Assembly (NCBI RefSeq): GCF_024345475.1
Contig: NZ_JAGQBE010000010.1
Coordinates: 1 to 59,773, forward strand
Source of the DNA: Cyanobium sp. T1B-Tous
GTDB taxonomy: Bacteria; Cyanobacteriota; Cyanobacteriia; PCC-6307; Cyanobiaceae
Direction of reading: 5' to 3'
Length of the DNA stretch: 59,773 nt
Under the pieces are notes generated by a model. The model was not told the origin of the DNA and did no database searches. It saw nothing but the letters and a program-made list of their open reading frames with translations. Both the position numbers and the translations under genes were made by a program. Position 1 is the stretch's first letter; each line of letters starts with the position of its first letter. Shown one piece after another: positions 57,522 through 59,773 of the stretch.

Positions 57522-58004
57522 ATGCACATCCTCAAGAAGCCCGACCTCACCGATCCCAACCTGCGCGCCAAGCTGGCCAAGGGCATGGGCCACAACTATT
57601 ACGGCGAGCCCGCCTGGCCTAACGACCTGCTCTACATGTTCCCGGTGGTGATCCTCGGGACCATCGGTTGCATGGTCGGTCTGGCCGTGCTCGACCCGGC
57701 GATGCTGGGCGACAAGGCTGATCCCTTCGCCACCCCGCTCGAGATCCTTCCCGAGTGGTACCTCTACCCGGTGTTCCAGATCCTGCGGGTGGTTCCCAAC
57801 AAGCTGCTGGGCATCGCCCTGCAGACCATGATCCCCCTGGGCCTGATGTTGGTTCCCTTCATCGAGAGCTTCAACAAGTTCCAGAACCCCTTCCGCCGTC
57901 CGGTGGCCATGGCCGTGTTCCTGTTTGGCACCGTCTTCGCCATCTACCTCGGCATTGGCGCCGCTCTGCCCATCGACAAGTCCCTCACCCTCGGCTTGTT
58001 CTGA
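57522..58004 (+). CDS. petD: Cytochrome b6f subunit IV
   Basis: This protein of 160 residues has three membrane helices. It begins [21 protein letters not shown] and carries [12 protein letters not shown] with the conserved PEWY quinol-site motif. With cytochrome b6 it forms the bc1-type cytochrome b equivalent. It is cotranscribed with petB and followed by a strong terminator. Confidence 0.97.
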   Translation: MHILKKPDLTDPNLRAKLAKGMGHNYYGEPAWPNDLLYMFPVVILGTIGCMVGLAVLDPAMLGDKADPFATPLEILPEWYLYPVFQILRVVPNKLLGIALQTMIPLGLMLVPFIESFNKFQNPFRRPVAMAVFLFGTVFAIYLGIGAALPIDKSLTLGLF

Positions 58005-58052
58005 GCAGGTTGCCCTGACGGGTCTGCTCAGATCAGCTCGATCCCCTTATCT

Positions 58053-58078
58053 AGCCGCGGCTTCGGTCGCGGCTTTTT
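58053..58078 (+). terminator. Rho-independent terminator of petBD
   Basis: A 9-bp stem AGCCGCGGC/GTCGCGGCT with one G-T pair, a TTCG tetraloop and a run of Ts. It also lies 8 bases after the end of the convergent invertase gene. Confidence 0.88.
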
Positions 58079-58085
58079 GCTGTCT

Positions 58086-59546
58086 TCAGCCCTGGCGCCC
58101 GCTGGCATGGAGATCGAGCAAGGCCACATCGTCGGGGTTGACCCGCAGGATGTGGTGCAACAGCAGGAATCCCACGATCGTCCAGGTCTGGTAGGTGCGG
58201 GCCTGCTGGCCCACCCAGGTGCCGGTGGGGCCGTCGAAGTATTCCGCCCACTGCTGGCGGGGCAGCTGGTTGAGCTGGCTCCAGTAGCACTCTTCGAGCA
58301 TGGCCTTCATCTGGCCCATCAGCAGCACGTCGGCGGAGGGATGCTTCTGTTCGTGCAGCAGGATGGCGCCGCCGAGATACCAGAGCAGGCTGGGCCAGTG
58401 GCCGCCGTTGTGGTAGCTCCAGGGCCAGTTTTTCGGGTCGGAGCCGGTTTTTTCGGCCCACTCCTCCACCTCCATGGGGGGGTGGCAGATCCGCATCGGC
58501 ATCTGGGCCATCAGGTGCTGGCGGTTGTGCAGCACCAGGCGGAACAGGGCCCGTTGCTGGGGGGCCGTCAGCAGGCCGAACAGGCAGCCGAGGGAGTTGC
58601 CCAAGCTGTAGAAGCGGAAGTCAGGTCGGCCGGTGCGCATGTTGCCGATCAGGTAGCCGCCGCGGTTTTCCAGCCAGTCCTGCAACCACGGGGGCACCAC
58701 CTGGGGCTGCACGTTGAATTCGTTTTCGTGCTGCTGATCCCCGTACTGCTCGGTGGGTCTGCGCCGCAGCACCTGCATGGTTTTGCTGGTGACCCAGTAG
58801 TGCTTCAGCAGAAAGGAGCGCAGATCGTGCAGCCACTGGCGGGTGAGCACTAGCCGCTGGTCGAGCAGTCGGCTCATGGAATTCTTCTGGGCCAGTTCCA
58901 TCAGCTGGCAGCAGCTGCGCAGGCAGCCGAACAGCAGCACCTCCACCTCCAGAGGAGCCCCCCACACGTCCATGGGACGGTCGATCATGAAGGAGCAGTC
59001 GGGCACGAACAGCACCGGGGTGCCTTCGAAGGTGGGATGCAGCACCAGATCCAACAGCAGTTGCACGCCCCGTTGCACCTTCTGGCTGGAGCCAAACTCC
59101 TCATCGCGGCTGTGCTGGACGTAGAGCCAGCACAGCACCGGCCACCAGAGGCTGGCGTCCACCGAGCTGATCCGGCCAATCGAGCGCTGGCCGTAGTCGG
59201 CGATCAGTTCGCCGTTTTGCTCCACGAAGCTGGTGGGGAAGACGCCCCGGGTCTGGTAGGTGCTGCTCTGGAGGTCGAGGCACACCGTCAGGAAGTTGCG
59301 CACGATCTCGAAGCGCCCCTGCACGAGCAGGTAGAGCATCACCGGCACGTTGTCGCGGAGGAACACCTCGCCGTAGTTGGCGGCATCGCTCTTGTTGGGG
59401 TGCTCCAAGGCGGCCACTGAGCCCACGACCTCGCCGCGCACCCGCACCAGGGTGCGTTCGAAGTGCTCGCGTGCGCTGGCCACCACCGCTTCTTCCTTGG
59501 AGCTGGGGCGCACCCGCAGTTGCTCCTGGCTGAAATGCCTTGCCAT
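58086..59546 (-). CDS. Neutral/alkaline invertase-like glycoside hydrolase (GH100)
   Basis: This protein of about 486 residues starts at MARHFSQEQLRVRP. The GH100 pattern is visible in VFLRDNVPVMLYLL, DASLWWPVLCWLY, RMLPEG-like segments replaced by NWPWSYHNGGHWPSLLWYLGGAI, and FDGPTGTWVGQQARTYQTW. Cyanobacterial members hydrolyse sucrose to glucose and fructose, linking to the osmolyte or carbon-storage pool. The frame is open to 59597 but I chose the ATG at 59546. The gene is convergent with petD. Confidence 0.85.
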   Translation of the reverse strand: MARHFSQEQLRVRPSSKEEAVVASAREHFERTLVRVRGEVVGSVAALEHPNKSDAANYGEVFLRDNVPVMLYLLVQGRFEIVRNFLTVCLDLQSSTYQTRGVFPTSFVEQNGELIADYGQRSIGRISSVDASLWWPVLCWLYVQHSRDEEFGSSQKVQRGVQLLLDLVLHPTFEGTPVLFVPDCSFMIDRPMDVWGAPLEVEVLLFGCLRSCCQLMELAQKNSMSRLLDQRLVLTRQWLHDLRSFLLKHYWVTSKTMQVLRRRPTEQYGDQQHENEFNVQPQVVPPWLQDWLENRGGYLIGNMRTGRPDFRFYSLGNSLGCLFGLLTAPQQRALFRLVLHNRQHLMAQMPMRICHPPMEVEEWAEKTGSDPKNWPWSYHNGGHWPSLLWYLGGAILLHEQKHPSADVLLMGQMKAMLEECYWSQLNQLPRQQWAEYFDGPTGTWVGQQARTYQTWTIVGFLLLHHILRVNPDDVALLDLHASGRQG

Positions 59547-59637
59547 GGCCGCACCATAGAAGCGCTGGTCGATTTGGTCAGCAGCCCTGTGCTGCAAGGG
59601 TTTTGCGGCGATCTGCTGTCGCCTTCGACACCGTTGC

Positions 59638-59667
59638 TTGCAGTGGGGGCAACTGAGGTGTTATGTT
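59638..59667 (+). promoter_or_regulatory. Putative promoter at window end
   Basis: A -35-like TTGCAG (59,638-59,643) is followed after 17-18 bases by a -10-like TTATGT/TATGTT (59,661-59,667). The sequence beyond it, to the window end, is gene-free and rich in short palindromes, so it may be the leader of a stable RNA operon such as rrn; the window stops before this can be seen. Confidence 0.4.
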
Positions 59668-59773
59668 TTTGGACTGCGCGCGGAAGGGAGACCTGAGCGA
59701 GCAGGCTTACGACAGAAGGAGGCGCGAGCCGACGGTGTTGTAAGTTTTCTGAGTCGCCGGAAGGCGGCGTTTC

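Overview
The window is about 60 kb of a GC-rich picocyanobacterial chromosome (Synechococcus/Cyanobium type). The evidence is photosystem II genes (psbB, psbT, psbM), cytochrome b6f genes (petB, petD), a ferrochelatase with a chlorophyll-binding-like tail, EF-hand transaldolase, and a dense phycobilisome rod cluster encoding class I phycoerythrin and phycocyanin. No class II phycoerythrin (mpe) gene is visible, so the strain is probably a phycoerythrin I plus phycocyanin (pigment type 2-like) strain that uses phycoerythrobilin. That pigment call is an inference from gene content.

Region 1 (1-12.7 kb) is housekeeping: a degenerate dihydroorotase-like protein, a two-domain histidine phosphatase, a CPBP protease, an FtsL-like/FtsI pair, transaldolase, a cyclic-nucleotide-binding-domain protein, a pyrH-frr-reductase operon, and an integrase-cobO pair. 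Region 2 (12.8-34.6 kb) is the pigment island, bounded by hemH on one side and tRNA-Phe(GAA) on the other. It holds pebA/pebB for phycoerythrobilin synthesis, cpeB/cpeA and cpcB/cpcA for the phycobiliproteins, and lyases that attach bilins (cpeZ, cpeY, a cpeF/mpeV-type gene, cpeS, cpeT, cpcT, and a second CpcS/CpeS-type). It also holds the rod linkers cpeC, a double-domain linker and a third linker, the activator cpeR, and several small unknown genes. The order linkers-cpeS-cpeT-cpeR matches the known cpeCDESTR operon.

The most unusual part is an AT-rich stretch at 27.8-29.2 kb. It encodes a divergent phycobiliprotein-like protein translationally coupled to an unrecognised 140-residue protein. 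Nearby, an IS3-family element (30,587-31,875) with inverted ends and a 4-bp target duplication sits between cpcB and a decayed rod-linker pseudogene. A stand-alone CpcD-like domain protein lies between a DUF2656-like gene and cpeY.

Region 3 (34.6-59.8 kb) returns to core genes: a ComF-like protein, a FGGY sugar kinase, metK, a HAD phosphatase, rpsA, nrdR, psbT-psbB, ferredoxin, psbM, tandem UspA, thioesterase, dprA, prmC, a Sua5/YrdC protein, a nucleotidyl cyclase-PilZ fusion, tRNA-Thr, and minE-minD. The minC gene is separated from minDE by an opposite-strand phospholipase D-like gene and a split chromate transporter. After these come an HD phosphohydrolase, a carboxyl-terminal protease, petB-petD and a GH100 invertase. 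The window ends in a promoter-like, gene-free leader whose downstream gene lies outside.
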